Of a DNA stretch of 64,000 nucleotides, positions 9,686 through 18,381 are shown piece after piece (the stretch's first letter is position 1; every line of letters starts with the position of its first letter). The position numbers were made by a program, and so were the translations under genes. This stretch comes from a virus, in the IMG/VR virus record IMGVR_UViG_3300046459_000436, positions 1-64,000 of that record, one strand, 5' to 3'. The notes beneath the pieces were generated by a model. It ran no database searches. It was given only the letters and a program-made list of their open reading frames with translations, and was not told the DNA's origin.

Positions 9686-9877
9686 CTACAGGGTCGGTTC
9701 GCAGGTCAGAAGGTCATGACCCCTGACGCGATACCACTCGGCGAGGGCGACGCCGATGACATCGCCGATCTCCGCACAGACGTCGTCGGCGTACATCTGC
9801 TCGCCATCTTTGAGCGGCAGATGCTCTGACTTGTGCACGGTGAAGGCGACCGTCAACCGGTGGAACTCCCGGGCCAT
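9686..9877 (-). CDS. Small protein coupled to the tail tube gene (63 aa)
   Basis: A 63-residue protein whose ATG overlaps the tail tube TGA (TGATG), a layout that favours translational coupling. It holds a short basic N-terminus (REFHRLTVAFTVHKSEH) and an acidic middle (YADDVCAEIGDVIGVALAEWY). No family recognised. Its position between tube and chaperones suggests a minor tail or assembly role, but it may be dispensable. Confidence 0.6.
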   Translation of the reverse strand: MAREFHRLTVAFTVHKSEHLPLKDGEQMYADDVCAEIGDVIGVALAEWYRVRGHDLLTCEPTL

Positions 9878-11037
9878 CAGTAGGCGGCCGAAACGAAGTT
9901 CTTCAGCACGGCCTGCACGGACCCGGAGTCGGTGGCGTTGTAGACGCCGTTGACTTCGAAGTCGGCGGTCACGTAGGTGCCGGACACGTCGGGCTTGCCC
10001 TTAGACCAGCCGCCCTGGGTAGTGGTGATGGTCAGGGAGGCGCCGCCCGCATCGACTCCCGCGCCGACGGGCTGGACCAGGGCCATGCTGGTCGGGTTGC
10101 CCTGCAAGGCCTGCAGGTACAGGTTGTAGTCAGCGTCCGACTCGTAGATCGCCTTGTACGTGATGTCCGCGTCCAGAACGCCCGTGAACACCTCGCGCGG
10201 CTGCTGGGTGCCGTTGGACGCATGGATGGCCTCGCCCGGCCGCTTGAGCGCCAGGTCGTAGGACAGGCCGCGGGTGCTGGTGGCGCCGGCGTTGGTCATG
10301 GCGAACTGCCAGCCGAGGAACGGCGGCGGCTCGGAGAACGTGGGGGTCGCGGTCTGGACGGCGCCGATCCAGCCGATGTACTTCGCGCCGACGGTGCAGA
10401 TGCCCTTCGGGTCCACCTTGATGGCGACGTCCGTCAGCATGCAGCCGGGGTAGCCCCACGCCTCGAACCCGTTGTGCTCGGTGAGGGAGTACGTGGGCTT
10501 GACGGTGGACGCGGACTGCTTGAACGTGTGCGTGGTCTGGGTGGCAACGGCGACGCCCGAGGTGTGGCCGAAGGTCAGGCCGCCCGTGGCGGGTGTCGCC
10601 ACTGGGATCGTGTATGGACCCGATCCGGTGGGAGTGCCCGAGATGAAGTACTCGATCTTCGATCCGGTGTCGATCATGACTGTGGACCCCAGGGGGATCG
10701 ACACCGGCACGGAGATCGATACGGCCCCGGGGGTGGTCGTTGTCGACAGGGTCGTGGACACGCCTGCGGTGACGGTGTCCGGTCCGATGATCCGCAGCGC
10801 GTACCCGACGGAGTCCGGGTAGGCGTTCCACTCCAGGTCGACAGTCGAGTCGCCGGCGCCCTGGTACAGGCCCTGCAGGTTGGAGTCGTTGTTGCGGTAC
10901 GACTCATCCCGCAGCGGGTCGTAGCCGATCTCGAAGTCCAGCTTCGTGCACGGCAGGTAGTACGTCGGGGTGAGCCACGTCCCCTGGGTGACTTCCTTGG
11001 CCAGGCCCACATATGCGAGCCGTCCCAGCAGGGTCAT
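9877..11037 (-). CDS. Major tail tube protein
   Basis: A 386-residue protein upstream of the chaperones. The N-terminus (GRLAYVGLAKEVTQGTWLTP) is typical of actinophage tube subunits, and the C-terminal part (ITYKAIYESDADYNLYLQAL followed by beta strands) fits the tube fold. Residues about 95-165 (TTLSTTTTPGAVSISV and on) look like an inserted beta-sandwich. The subunit polymerises into hexameric rings that form the tail. The start ATG overlaps the preceding gene's TGA (ATGA). Confidence 0.88.
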   Translation of the reverse strand: MTLLGRLAYVGLAKEVTQGTWLTPTYYLPCTKLDFEIGYDPLRDESYRNNDSNLQGLYQGAGDSTVDLEWNAYPDSVGYALRIIGPDTVTAGVSTTLSTTTTPGAVSISVPVSIPLGSTVMIDTGSKIEYFISGTPTGSGPYTIPVATPATGGLTFGHTSGVAVATQTTHTFKQSASTVKPTYSLTEHNGFEAWGYPGCMLTDVAIKVDPKGICTVGAKYIGWIGAVQTATPTFSEPPPFLGWQFAMTNAGATSTRGLSYDLALKRPGEAIHASNGTQQPREVFTGVLDADITYKAIYESDADYNLYLQALQGNPTSMALVQPVGAGVDAGGASLTITTTQGGWSKGKPDVSGTYVTADFEVNGVYNATDSGSVQAVLKNFVSAAY

Positions 11038-11288
11038 CGCGGCTCACCTCCTTCGGTGTCCGCCGCGGTCGCCCGCCGGGTCTTGGTGATGGTCTTGGGC
11101 TGCGGCGCCTCGTCGGCGGCAGCCTCCTCGGGTTCGTCGTCGACAGCAGTCCAGCCGTCGAGGAGTACGGGGTGCTCATGAACCTCGCCGACCTCGACCC
11201 GGACGGGCGGCTCACTGGCAAAGGTCCAGGCACTACCCGTGGTGTTGCGTTGACGGACGGGCGGCTGTTCGGTGGGGTCGGGGCTCAC
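11034..11288 (-). CDS. Small acidic protein between tail terminator and tail tube genes (84 aa)
   Basis: An 84-residue Pro/Glu/Ala-rich protein with a basic end (KTITKTRRATAADTEGGEPR). It starts at GTG with AGGAG upstream and its stop overlaps the tail tube ATG. A central VRVEVGEVHEHPVLLDGW segment could form a small beta unit. No family recognised; likely a minor structural or assembly protein. Confidence 0.6.
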   Translation of the reverse strand: MSPDPTEQPPVRQRNTTGSAWTFASEPPVRVEVGEVHEHPVLLDGWTAVDDEPEEAAADEAPQPKTITKTRRATAADTEGGEPR

Positions 11289-11364
11289 GAGGACTCCTGC
11301 GACAGGAACGGAGGCATGGGAAAGGCCCCCGCGAGACGGGAGCCGGAGGAGAGGGTGGGGCAGG

Positions 11365-11886
11365 TCAGGACGTGTAGTCCTTGTCGTCCGCCACGTAGGC
11401 GATGGTTGCGCTCAGGTCTGCCTTGGCGAGCATCGACTGCTCCGGATCTGCGAAGTCGACGACGATGTCGTTGGGGTCCTGGGCGACGCTCATGAAGCGG
11501 GCGCCGTGGGTCTTGTCGAGCGGGAACGTGAGGACTGGCCCGTTGATGCGCCGAAGCACTAGTTCGACCGCGGCGTCGAAGTCCCGCTGTACCGACTCGG
11601 CTTGACCACTCGGTGACGACTGCGGCCAGTACAGACGCAGCACGAACGGATAGTGGTTGATCATCCGGTTGAACCCGAACCTCTCGGCCCGGATCTGTCC
11701 GCGAGTCACATACAGTCGGCGCTGCCGCTGCGCCGGAGTGCGGGGCACATACGCCTGCACCACATCGAACGGCCCCCCATACGCCCTCAGCAGCCCGGGC
11801 AGACCGTCCGTCGCGTCGTAGGCGGCCAGCCACGCCGCTTCGCGATCGACAGCGTCCGCGCTGCTCACCAGGTCCGGAGTGCTCAC
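11365..11886 (-). CDS. Tail terminator-like protein
   Basis: A 173-residue protein placed where siphophages keep the tail terminator, between the connector gene and the tail tube. It has an Arg-rich middle (RTPAQRQRRLYVTRGQ), then INHYPFVLRLYWPQSS, FDAAVELVLRRING and a beta-rich end (DPNDIVVDFADPEQ). Terminators form a hexameric ring that stops tube growth and docks the head. The call rests mainly on gene order and general pattern. Confidence 0.55.
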   Translation of the reverse strand: MSTPDLVSSADAVDREAAWLAAYDATDGLPGLLRAYGGPFDVVQAYVPRTPAQRQRRLYVTRGQIRAERFGFNRMINHYPFVLRLYWPQSSPSGQAESVQRDFDAAVELVLRRINGPVLTFPLDKTHGARFMSVAQDPNDIVVDFADPEQSMLAKADLSATIAYVADDKDYTS

Positions 11887-11899
11887 CAGTCGCCCCCGC

Positions 11900-12568
11900 T
11901 CACGTGCGCTGGTAGTTGCCGAGGATCTTCTCCGCCTGCTCGGCGAGCGCCCCCCGGTCGTGGGAGAACTGGGTTCCGGCCGGGTCGATCTCGCCCAGGA
12001 CCAGCGACGCGGCTTGGAGTTTGCACGCGCGCCCCAAGTCGGCCGGCACTGTGGTGTAGCCGCCGTCGTAATTCACGCGGATCAGCGAGCCGACGGGCAG
12101 GAAGGTGCCGAGGGTGAACCACACGTGGCCCGAGTCGGCTTCGGCGCCGATGAGCGACGTCGCGTTCACGACCTGGGATCCGCCATACGACCGCAGGATG
12201 GTTACCTGCAGGTTCGCGTAGGTCCACATCTCCGGATAGCGGCCGGCGAACTCGTTGAGCCACACGTGCCGGACCTGGTCGCCGGCTCCGAGCGCGTTGG
12301 AGTACGACCGGCCGAGAGTCCCCTGAAGGTCCATCGGGAGATTCGCGGCGTCGGTGTACTCGTCGGGGTCGATGCCGGTCGCCCGGTGCGTCTCGGGTAG
12401 GCCGGTGAAGGGCGCGAGTCGTCGCTCGCAGATGCCCTCGCACTGCCGGGTGGCCTCGATCATCAGCTGGCCGAGGGCTTCGGCGCTGTAGTCGCGGACC
12501 AGGTCGGCGAACTGCCCGGTCTGCATGTCCGCTGACGTTGCGAGCGGGACCGGGGAGTCCGCGGCCAT
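11900..12568 (-). CDS. Head-tail connector (adaptor) protein
   Basis: A 222-residue protein with an alpha-helical N-terminus (QFADLVRDYSAEALGQLMIEA, split by Cys residues in QCEGICERR) and a C-terminal helix (LGRACKLQAASLVLGEIDP). This arrangement fits gp6/gp15-type adaptors that bind below the portal ring. ATG start after GAGGAG, with the preceding gene's TAG inside the spacer. Gene order (after capsid and a small acidic gene, before terminator) supports the call. Confidence 0.7.
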   Translation of the reverse strand: MAADSPVPLATSADMQTGQFADLVRDYSAEALGQLMIEATRQCEGICERRLAPFTGLPETHRATGIDPDEYTDAANLPMDLQGTLGRSYSNALGAGDQVRHVWLNEFAGRYPEMWTYANLQVTILRSYGGSQVVNATSLIGAEADSGHVWFTLGTFLPVGSLIRVNYDGGYTTVPADLGRACKLQAASLVLGEIDPAGTQFSHDRGALAEQAEKILGNYQRT

Positions 12569-12571
12569 CGG

Positions 12572-12880
12572 CTACTCCTCGACGGGTGCGGGCTTGCGGG
12601 CGGCCGTCTTGCGGGCCGCGGTCTTCTTCGCGACAGGCTTGGCGCCCGGCTCGTCGGCCGGCGCGTCCGGGTCGACCTCGGAGAACTCCGGGTCCGGCTC
12701 GGGGTCCTGTGCGACCTCCTCGTCCTCCTCGGCGTCCGGCAGCACGAGGGTGAAGCCGCCGTCTGTGATGGCGAGGAGTGCCTCGGCTTCCTCGTGCGGC
12801 ATGTCGACGACCGAGCCGTCTTCGGGCCAGGAGTGGCCGAGCGAGTCGTTGCCCGCCCGGTCCTTGCGGATGAGCGGCAT
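12572..12880 (-). CDS. Small capsid-proximal protein with acidic linker and Lys/Ala tail
   Basis: A 102-residue protein directly after the capsid gene. An N-terminal globular half (LIRKDRAGNDSLGHSWPEDG and on to FTLVLPD) is followed by an acidic stretch (EEDEEVAQDPEPDPEFSEVD) and a basic end with KKTAARKTAARKP. Such short proteins are common between capsid and connector genes of actinophages. The basic tail could contact packaged DNA or scaffold. ATG with AAAGGAG upstream. Confidence 0.65.
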   Translation of the reverse strand: MPLIRKDRAGNDSLGHSWPEDGSVVDMPHEEAEALLAITDGGFTLVLPDAEEDEEVAQDPEPDPEFSEVDPDAPADEPGAKPVAKKTAARKTAARKPAPVEE

Positions 12881-12941
12881 GAGCGCTCCTTTCGGCGAAG
12901 GGGGCGGCGGCGCACGGTGAGGGCTGTGCGCCGCCGTTGGG

Positions 12942-14318
12942 TCAGCTGGTCAGCGACGAGGAGATGCGGTTGATCCGGCCGGTGTACTTCGGCGCCCGCA
13001 CCGCGAGCGTGGTGTCCGAGACGATGGCGTAGGGCATCTGGTCCGGGGCGGCCGTCGTCGGGTACACGTCGAGCGGCTCCAGCTCACGGACGTAGGGCCG
13101 CAGGAGGAACTGGGGGTCGCGGGCGATGAGGTAGATGTTCTCCGACCCGGACGCCTGCGGCTTCATGGCCGCGTTGGTGCCCACGTAGGCAGCCGGGACG
13201 CTGGCCGGGGCAGTGGCGCCGTTCTTCGGGGTGAGCTTCGCGCCGTCGTCCACGATCGAGGTGGTGAGGATCGGGGTGACGCCGTCGGCGGCGATACCGA
13301 CAGTGGCGTCGACGTAGCCGAGGAACGTCTCGGTGCCGGTCGCGGTGGACCGGAACACCTTGTACAGGTTGGGCTGCGCACCGTCGTAGGCCGCCGGGGT
13401 GGAGAACGACAGGGTGACCGTCGAGGTCGCGCCAGTGGTGGTCTGGGAGACCTCGGTGGACGGCAGGATCTCGCCCTGGCGGGCGATGACCGGCGCGATC
13501 TGGTAGTAGTACGTGGCCGCCGCCAGGGTGCCGCCCGTGGTCGCGGTCGCCGTGGTGACGGCGCCCATCTGGTACGACCGCGCGGACAGGAACGAGGACG
13601 TCACCATCGGGATGCCCCGGTAGGCCTGGACATTGAGTCCGGCGGCCACCTCGGTGGAGCTGAGGTAGCGCTGGTTGGCGATGGCGAGCTGCGCGATGCG
13701 GGACTCGGCGGTGGAGGACATGACGAACATCCACCCCGGCCCGTTGATCTTCATGGCGGCCTGCTGCTCCACCATGTCGATGAGCTTGTCGAGCCAGCCC
13801 AGCGACAGCGATGCGTTCGCGGCGTCCACCGCGTTCTGGGTGCCGCCGGAGAACGTCGACACGAGGCTGTCGAGACCGTCGAACTGCGGGTATCCGCCCA
13901 GCAGCGTGGAGCCGGAGTTGCCCCACAGGACGGCGTTCTCGATGTCCCAGTACAGGCCCTGGATGGAGCCCTCGATCTCCTGCGCCCGCAGGTCCCCGGC
14001 CAGGCCGCGGGTGACGGCCTGCGCGTAGCCGGTGACCGCGCCGACGGACTGCAGGTTGCGGATGGTGAAGTTGTTCTGCACGTAGGTCGAGTTGGTGACC
14101 GGGCGGGCGCCGCCGTCGGACACGAAGCCGCCGGCCGCGCGGGCGGTGCGCTGGTTGAAGTAGTAGACGTTGGAGTCCCACTTGCGGGTGGGGATGGCCC
14201 GCACGAGGGGGGCGTAGCGCCGCTGGTACTCCAGCAGCATCGGGTCGACGATGGTCGGCGTGAGGGCGGCTGCGCCTGCGGCGGTCAGCGCCTCGCGGAG
14301 TTCGGCCTGGCTGGACAT
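12942..14318 (-). CDS. Major capsid protein (HK97 fold) with inserted beta-sandwich
   Basis: A 458-residue capsid subunit. The N-terminal 245 residues give the HK97-type helix and spine (IVDPMLLEYQRRYAPLVRAI; GLYWDIENAVLWGN; GWMFVMSSTAESRIAQL). Residues about 253-370 (AATYYYQIAPVIARQGE ... LYKVFRSTATGTETFLGYV) read as a fibronectin-III/Ig-like insertion, probably displayed on the capsid surface. The C-terminus returns to the P-domain (IYLIARDPQFLLRP). I chose the ATG preceded by GAAGG rather than a frame extension 24 codons upstream. A 7-bp GC hairpin (14353-14379) lies in the leader. Confidence 0.93.
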   Translation of the reverse strand: MSSQAELREALTAAGAAALTPTIVDPMLLEYQRRYAPLVRAIPTRKWDSNVYYFNQRTARAAGGFVSDGGARPVTNSTYVQNNFTIRNLQSVGAVTGYAQAVTRGLAGDLRAQEIEGSIQGLYWDIENAVLWGNSGSTLLGGYPQFDGLDSLVSTFSGGTQNAVDAANASLSLGWLDKLIDMVEQQAAMKINGPGWMFVMSSTAESRIAQLAIANQRYLSSTEVAAGLNVQAYRGIPMVTSSFLSARSYQMGAVTTATATTGGTLAAATYYYQIAPVIARQGEILPSTEVSQTTTGATSTVTLSFSTPAAYDGAQPNLYKVFRSTATGTETFLGYVDATVGIAADGVTPILTTSIVDDGAKLTPKNGATAPASVPAAYVGTNAAMKPQASGSENIYLIARDPQFLLRPYVRELEPLDVYPTTAAPDQMPYAIVSDTTLAVRAPKYTGRINRISSSLTS

Positions 14319-14446
14319 GGTGTTGCCTTCCGGCAGTGGTGGGTATGACGAAGCCCCGCGCACGGGGTGTGGGCGGGGCGGCGTGACCATCTCTGCCGAG
14401 CGGCACCAGCGATGGGCTGGCGGTCAGGGTGAAGCGGGGTTGCGCG

Positions 14447-16054
14447 TCAGGCGCGGGCGCCGAGGATGGCGTTCACGGTCGCCGGGGAGACGTGCTGCCG
14501 GAACTCCTCGTCGGTGTACTCGTGGAGCGGCTTGGCGGGCCAGCCCTCCGGGAGGCCCCCGCCGGTGACGGGCGCGGTGTGCTCGGTGACCGGGGTGACG
14601 AGACCCTTGCGGGTCGGGCCGCCGGTGGCCTCGACGTGCTCCTGCACAGCCTTCGGCAGGGCGCCGGCGATACCTTCGGCGACGAGGCGCGCGATGCGCT
14701 GCTCGTCGGTCTCGGCGACCTCTGCGTTGGCCGGGGCCGCAGCCTCGACGACGGTCTCAGTCGGCGCGGACTCCACGGGCGCGACGGGCGCCGGAGTCAT
14801 TGCCGTGACGAAGCCCGCGAGGGCATCGCTCAGCTTGTCGATCTTCGCGCCGAGGGCGTGGATGCCGTCGGCGCTACCCGGGGTCTCGGCCGCCGGGGTG
14901 GGGGTGGACTCCGCCATGGCGGGCTCCTTCTCCTGGGTGGGGGTTTCGGCGGCCGGTGTCTCCGGTGCCGGGGTCTGCGGGAGGGCGTCTGCGGGGGCGG
15001 TCTCACCCATGTCGTCGTCGGCATCCTCGGCCGGGGCGCCGGCGAGGTCGATGTCGGCGTCCATGTCCGGGTCGATCGCGACCAGCGCGGTGCAGGCGCC
15101 TGCCATCGCGGCGCGGCCGACCGCGTCAAGGTCGTGCGGGTCGAGGAGCCGCGACGACACGGTGATGGTCGTCGGCCCGTTGGTGAGGCTCAGGTACACG
15201 TCGGCCCGGTCCGGGGCCATGTCCCAGCACTCAGCGAGAGCCTCGGTGACCGGAGCGGCCGGGTCTACCAGCCAGCCCTCCTCCGTGCGCGCCACGCCGT
15301 GGCCCCTGAGGGCCTTCGCCGCCCGGTCCTTGACGCGCTTGAGCTGCGCGGCCGTGTACTGCCGAGCGGTCGTCGACTCGCACAGGGCGAGCCAGGACGC
15401 CTTCGCCTGCGTGCGGGTGCCGACCGGCAGGCGAGGCTCGCCCAAGTACCCAAGGTCGGCATACGGGCCCGTTTCGGCGGCGGCGGTCTCGGTGATGGTC
15501 ACGGTCGCCTCCGGGGCGGACTCGGTAATCGGCACCCGGGCGGTGCCGTCGGATTCGCGGGGTTCGGAGGCCACCGGATCGACACTGTCGATGACCGCAC
15601 CGGCCACGCCCGGCTTGCGCGTGTAGTCCAAACCGTCGAGTTCCACGTCGTCCCCGGCCTCAACGACCTGGCCGTCAGGCCCGTTTTCGCGCCGCACCTT
15701 GCCGAGCCAGGCACCGCGGATGCTGACGCCCTTCAAGGTCGGCTTCAGGCCGGGCGCCGAGGGGGCGGCCAGGTTGGCGATATTCCGGCCGTGGGTGGTG
15801 TCGTCGATGACGGCTTCGAAACGGGCGGCGCCGTCGGTCTCCTGCCAGATGCGGGTCAGTTGGCCAACGAGCTGTGTGGAGTCGTCGTCGGCCGCGTGGT
15901 GGGTGAGCATGGTGATCGGCATGTCGTCACTGCTGCCGATGCGAGCTTGGGCTCGCTCTACCATCCGGCCGATGGCTTCGCTGGTGTAGAGCCGGTTGTT
16001 CTTGCTGATGCCGGGCCGGATCGCGGTCCCGGTGACGGTGGCGATCGCGGCCAC
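14447..16054 (-). CDS. Prohead protease fused to scaffold domain
   Basis: A 535-residue protein directly before the capsid gene. The N-terminal 120 residues carry the herpes/T4-gp21-like protease pattern: NNRLY at 19-23, a His pair in MLTHH (52-53) and KGVSIRG with the likely nucleophile Ser111. The C-terminal half is acidic, Pro/Ala/Glu-rich and helical (EDADDDMGETAPADA; SADGIHALGAKIDKLSDAL), ending in EFRQHVSPATVNAILGARA, a probable capsid-binding tail. Protease-scaffold fusions shape the procapsid and then degrade themselves. The start is a GTG with GGAGG five bases upstream; the frame stays open far upstream but without this composition. Confidence 0.85.
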   Translation of the reverse strand: MAAIATVTGTAIRPGISKNNRLYTSEAIGRMVERAQARIGSSDDMPITMLTHHAADDDSTQLVGQLTRIWQETDGAARFEAVIDDTTHGRNIANLAAPSAPGLKPTLKGVSIRGAWLGKVRRENGPDGQVVEAGDDVELDGLDYTRKPGVAGAVIDSVDPVASEPRESDGTARVPITESAPEATVTITETAAAETGPYADLGYLGEPRLPVGTRTQAKASWLALCESTTARQYTAAQLKRVKDRAAKALRGHGVARTEEGWLVDPAAPVTEALAECWDMAPDRADVYLSLTNGPTTITVSSRLLDPHDLDAVGRAAMAGACTALVAIDPDMDADIDLAGAPAEDADDDMGETAPADALPQTPAPETPAAETPTQEKEPAMAESTPTPAAETPGSADGIHALGAKIDKLSDALAGFVTAMTPAPVAPVESAPTETVVEAAAPANAEVAETDEQRIARLVAEGIAGALPKAVQEHVEATGGPTRKGLVTPVTEHTAPVTGGGLPEGWPAKPLHEYTDEEFRQHVSPATVNAILGARA

Positions 16055-16080
16055 GCGAACCTCCGAGGTGGTGGGGCCGG

Positions 16081-16488
16081 TCAGCGGCCGATGAGGCAGA
16101 TCGATGTCTGCGGGTAGACGGGGGTGGTGCCGCCGAGAGTCCAGGTGACGCGGCCGGTGTTCGGCAGTACGAGGGCGGCGCTGGTCGATGCCACGTTCGG
16201 CATGTGCAGGCCGGCGTAGGCCGATCCGCGTCCGGCCGTGGTGGTCAGTTGGGTGATTTTCGCGACGGCCGGGTACCAGTTGCCGTCCGGGTCCTGGATG
16301 TCCAGGCCGACGTCGAGTGTCGGCGTGGTGCCCGTCGGGGTGCCGGTGACGTTGACGGCCAGCCACACGTCGCTGATATCGGTCAGGCTGATGGCCGGAC
16401 CGTTCGTTGTCGCGGCGCCGGCCAAGGTGAGGATCGTTCCGGACGGGGTCAGGTTCCACAGGACCCGGGCCGGCTTGTAGCTGCTCAT
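16081..16488 (-). CDS. Small beta-rich virion protein (135 aa)
   Basis: A 135-residue protein made mostly of beta strands (VLWNLTPSGTILTLAG; DVWLAVNVTGTPTG; LDVGLDIQDPDGNWYPAV). No helices are obvious. It lies between the gpF-like gene and the protease, where several phages keep head decoration or head-completion proteins. ATG with CCGGAG upstream. The family was not recognised, so decoration is only an inference. Confidence 0.6.
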   Translation of the reverse strand: MSSYKPARVLWNLTPSGTILTLAGAATTNGPAISLTDISDVWLAVNVTGTPTGTTPTLDVGLDIQDPDGNWYPAVAKITQLTTTAGRGSAYAGLHMPNVASTSAALVLPNTGRVTWTLGGTTPVYPQTSICLIGR

Positions 16489-16501
16489 GGAATCTCCGGG
16501 A

Positions 16502-17494
16502 TCAGGTGAACCAGTTGGCGAAGTGAGCCAGCGAGACGTCAGCCGCAGGTACGCAGCGGCAAACGGGGTGGCTTGGCATTAGGGGGAAGTCGGTGATCGG
16601 CCACGGGCTGCCCGCCTCGTTGTCGATGCACGTAGGACAGACGCGGCCATCTCCCGCAGTGAGCCACGAGACGCTCTGCACGCCTTCGGATTGGTACAGC
16701 GACAGGGCGCCTTGGTCGGCGGCGGTGGTCATGGCCCAGTCGACAATGAACGCGACTGATTCCACGTCCGTGCCGGTGAGGACGTTCATCGCGTCCTCAA
16801 TCATCTGGTCGCGGCTGGCACCGTCCTCGGCCCCTTGCGCGAGTATCCGACCGAGGTCTGCCGCGGCCCGGTCGATAGTGCGGCCGAGCCAGCCGCCCGT
16901 GTCCGCCCAGATCTCGTCGAGGCGTTCCAGGGACTGGTAGGCGTCGCCGAAGGCGATGTTCCAGTCGAGGCCGATCCGGTTGGCGCGTTCGGCGGCGATG
17001 GCGACCGCGTTGACCATGCCCTCCGCCCGGCCGGCTGCGATGGCATTCCTCAGCGCGGTGCGCAGGGCATCCCATCCGGCGCCGGCTGCGTCGGCGATTG
17101 CGTGCAGCATGGCTTTGGCGGCTTCGAGTGCTTCAGTGCGGATGCTGGGCTTGCCGTGGTCGGCTTCGGTGAGTCCGGCCTGCTGCCGGAACCGGTCAAC
17201 CACGGCGGCGACCGCGTCCCGGCCGATGAGGTCGCGCCACGCATCGGCCACGAATGGTACGTGCTTGGCCTGCTGCTCCTCGCGGCGTTGGAACAGTAGC
17301 GCCCACATGCCTTCGAGCTTGCCGAGGTCGATGGTGACTTCGAGGATGCGCGGGTCGTCAGCGTGCTCGATGGCGAGCGCCACGGCTGCGGTGGAAGCGC
17401 GCCGCACGCGGTTCGTCATCGGCCCCCCGGAGACGGCCCAGCCTGCAGCGAACGCCTCGCGGGCGAAGCCCTCAATGGGGTGCGGCATGGGCAC
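16502..17494 (-). CDS. Mu gpF-like minor head protein
   Basis: A 330-residue helical protein with the C-terminal signature of Mu gpF / SPP1 gp7-type head morphogenesis proteins: DGRVCPTCIDNEAG followed by PLMPSHPVCRC, a Cys/His cluster near residues 290-320. These proteins join the procapsid with the portal and may enter the cell with the DNA. It stands two genes upstream of the protease in transcription order. The gap to the portal has been filled by the GIY-YIG/antitoxin insertion. Confidence 0.85.
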   Translation of the reverse strand: MPMPHPIEGFAREAFAAGWAVSGGPMTNRVRRASTAAVALAIEHADDPRILEVTIDLGKLEGMWALLFQRREEQQAKHVPFVADAWRDLIGRDAVAAVVDRFRQQAGLTEADHGKPSIRTEALEAAKAMLHAIADAAGAGWDALRTALRNAIAAGRAEGMVNAVAIAAERANRIGLDWNIAFGDAYQSLERLDEIWADTGGWLGRTIDRAAADLGRILAQGAEDGASRDQMIEDAMNVLTGTDVESVAFIVDWAMTTAADQGALSLYQSEGVQSVSWLTAGDGRVCPTCIDNEAGSPWPITDFPLMPSHPVCRCVPAADVSLAHFANWFT

Positions 17495-17540
17495 CCCCCT
17501 TCAGCGCCAGGATTGGAGACCCAAGAGGAAAGCAACGCCC

Positions 17541-18320
17541 TCATGGCTTCTGAGGCGAAGCCTGCCTCCGGGCTCGCGCCCGCTCCCGCAGGCAGGTTCG
17601 GCACTTGCGGCTGGGAGTCTTGCCATTACCGCTTCGCTCGATCACGGTATTTGCCTCGTCATAGGGGTGACCCTGAGGGCAGTGTGTCTTCCGCCCTGGC
17701 CGCCCCTGTGCGCGCCACTCTGCCCACCACTTTCGTTTCGCCTCTGCGACCTTCGCCCGCGAGGACGCGTTGGTCATCGGCTGAAGTGCGCGCGCCTTGG
17801 CTGCTTTGCTCAGCTTGCCCCGGGTCTCGTCCGAGGTGATGCTTCCCGCCGCTCGCCAGTCTGCCCAGCGTTTCGTCGTGGCCTCCGAGACCGCCTTCCG
17901 TGTGTTCGCTGGAATCGTCTTGCCCTTGTGCACGCGACTGACGGCCTGGCGCCGGACGGGGTCTTTCATCCGTTCGAGGGCGGCCTGCCGAATCCGCTCT
18001 CGGGTTTCGGGGGATGCGATGCGCCCCAGGGTTCCAGGGCCGCCATCAGTCGCGTTGGTCAGGCGAGCGCCCTGAGCTCTGTACGTGGTGATCCATCGCC
18101 GCTCGGCTTCTCCGTGGCTCTCGATCGGAACGATCTCAATCTCCGTCATGACTGGCGAGACACCGACTTTGAGCAATGAGCGGATCCACCGGCTCTTGTA
18201 GTCCTGGCGCCCAGTATCGGAGATGTGCCCTCGAAGCCGCTCGGCGAGCGAGCGTGTTGTGACCCCGACGTAGCGAACTTCACCGTTACGAGGGTCACTC
18301 AACGTGTAGATCCAGGCCAT
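17541..18320 (-). CDS. GIY-YIG homing endonuclease
   Basis: A 259-residue free-standing nuclease. The catalytic domain is at the N-terminus: WIYTLSDPRNGEVRYVGVT (GIY and YIG equivalents), then LAERLRGHIS and the later ERRWITTYRAQG with the essential Glu region. Two NUMOD3-like DNA-binding repeats follow (SPETRERIRQAALERM; SDETRGKLSKAAKAR), then a Cys/His finger (CPQGHPYD ... CRTC). It cuts a homing site, presumably in the gpF-portal interval of related phages lacking it. I chose the ATG before AWIY; two more in-frame ATGs lie upstream within an operator. It faces away from a YefM-like gene. Confidence 0.85.
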   Translation of the reverse strand: MAWIYTLSDPRNGEVRYVGVTTRSLAERLRGHISDTGRQDYKSRWIRSLLKVGVSPVMTEIEIVPIESHGEAERRWITTYRAQGARLTNATDGGPGTLGRIASPETRERIRQAALERMKDPVRRQAVSRVHKGKTIPANTRKAVSEATTKRWADWRAAGSITSDETRGKLSKAAKARALQPMTNASSRAKVAEAKRKWWAEWRAQGRPGRKTHCPQGHPYDEANTVIERSGNGKTPSRKCRTCLRERARARRQASPQKP

Positions 18321-18335
18321 CCGCTCATGCACGTC

Positions 18336-18355
18336 CATGTACATCAATGTACATG
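18336..18355. promoter_or_regulatory. Palindromic operator with two TGTACA cores
   Basis: A perfect inverted repeat: CATGTACAT, then CA, then ATGTACATG. It holds two TGTACA hexamers with centres 10 bp apart. TGTACA is the core known to be bound by E. coli YefM at the yefM-yoeB operator. It lies between the divergent nuclease and YefM-like genes, overlapping the alternative ATG codons of the nuclease and the probable -35 region of the antitoxin gene. Confidence 0.75.
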
Positions 18356-18375
18356 AGTGGCTCTCTCTGTACTCT
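18348..18375 (+). promoter_or_regulatory. Probable leaderless promoter of the YefM-like gene
   Basis: TGTACA (-35, four of six matches to TTGACA) is followed after 16 bp by TACTCT (-10, TANNNT form). The ATG is six bases past the -10 box, which points to a leaderless transcript, common in Streptomyces. The -35 box is itself half of the palindromic operator, so binding there should block transcription. Confidence 0.5.
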
Positions 18376-18381
18376 GGCGTT

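Noticed and set aside
14353-14379. A terminator that would isolate the capsid gene
   Set aside because: It is only a 7-bp stem in the capsid leader with no T run. It may help mRNA stability, but nothing indicates termination.
16055-16459. An N-terminal extension of the protease/scaffold frame
   Set aside because: The extra 135 codons are Arg/His-rich and lie antiframe to a good gene. The GTG with GGAGG at 16054 starts exactly at the protease domain.
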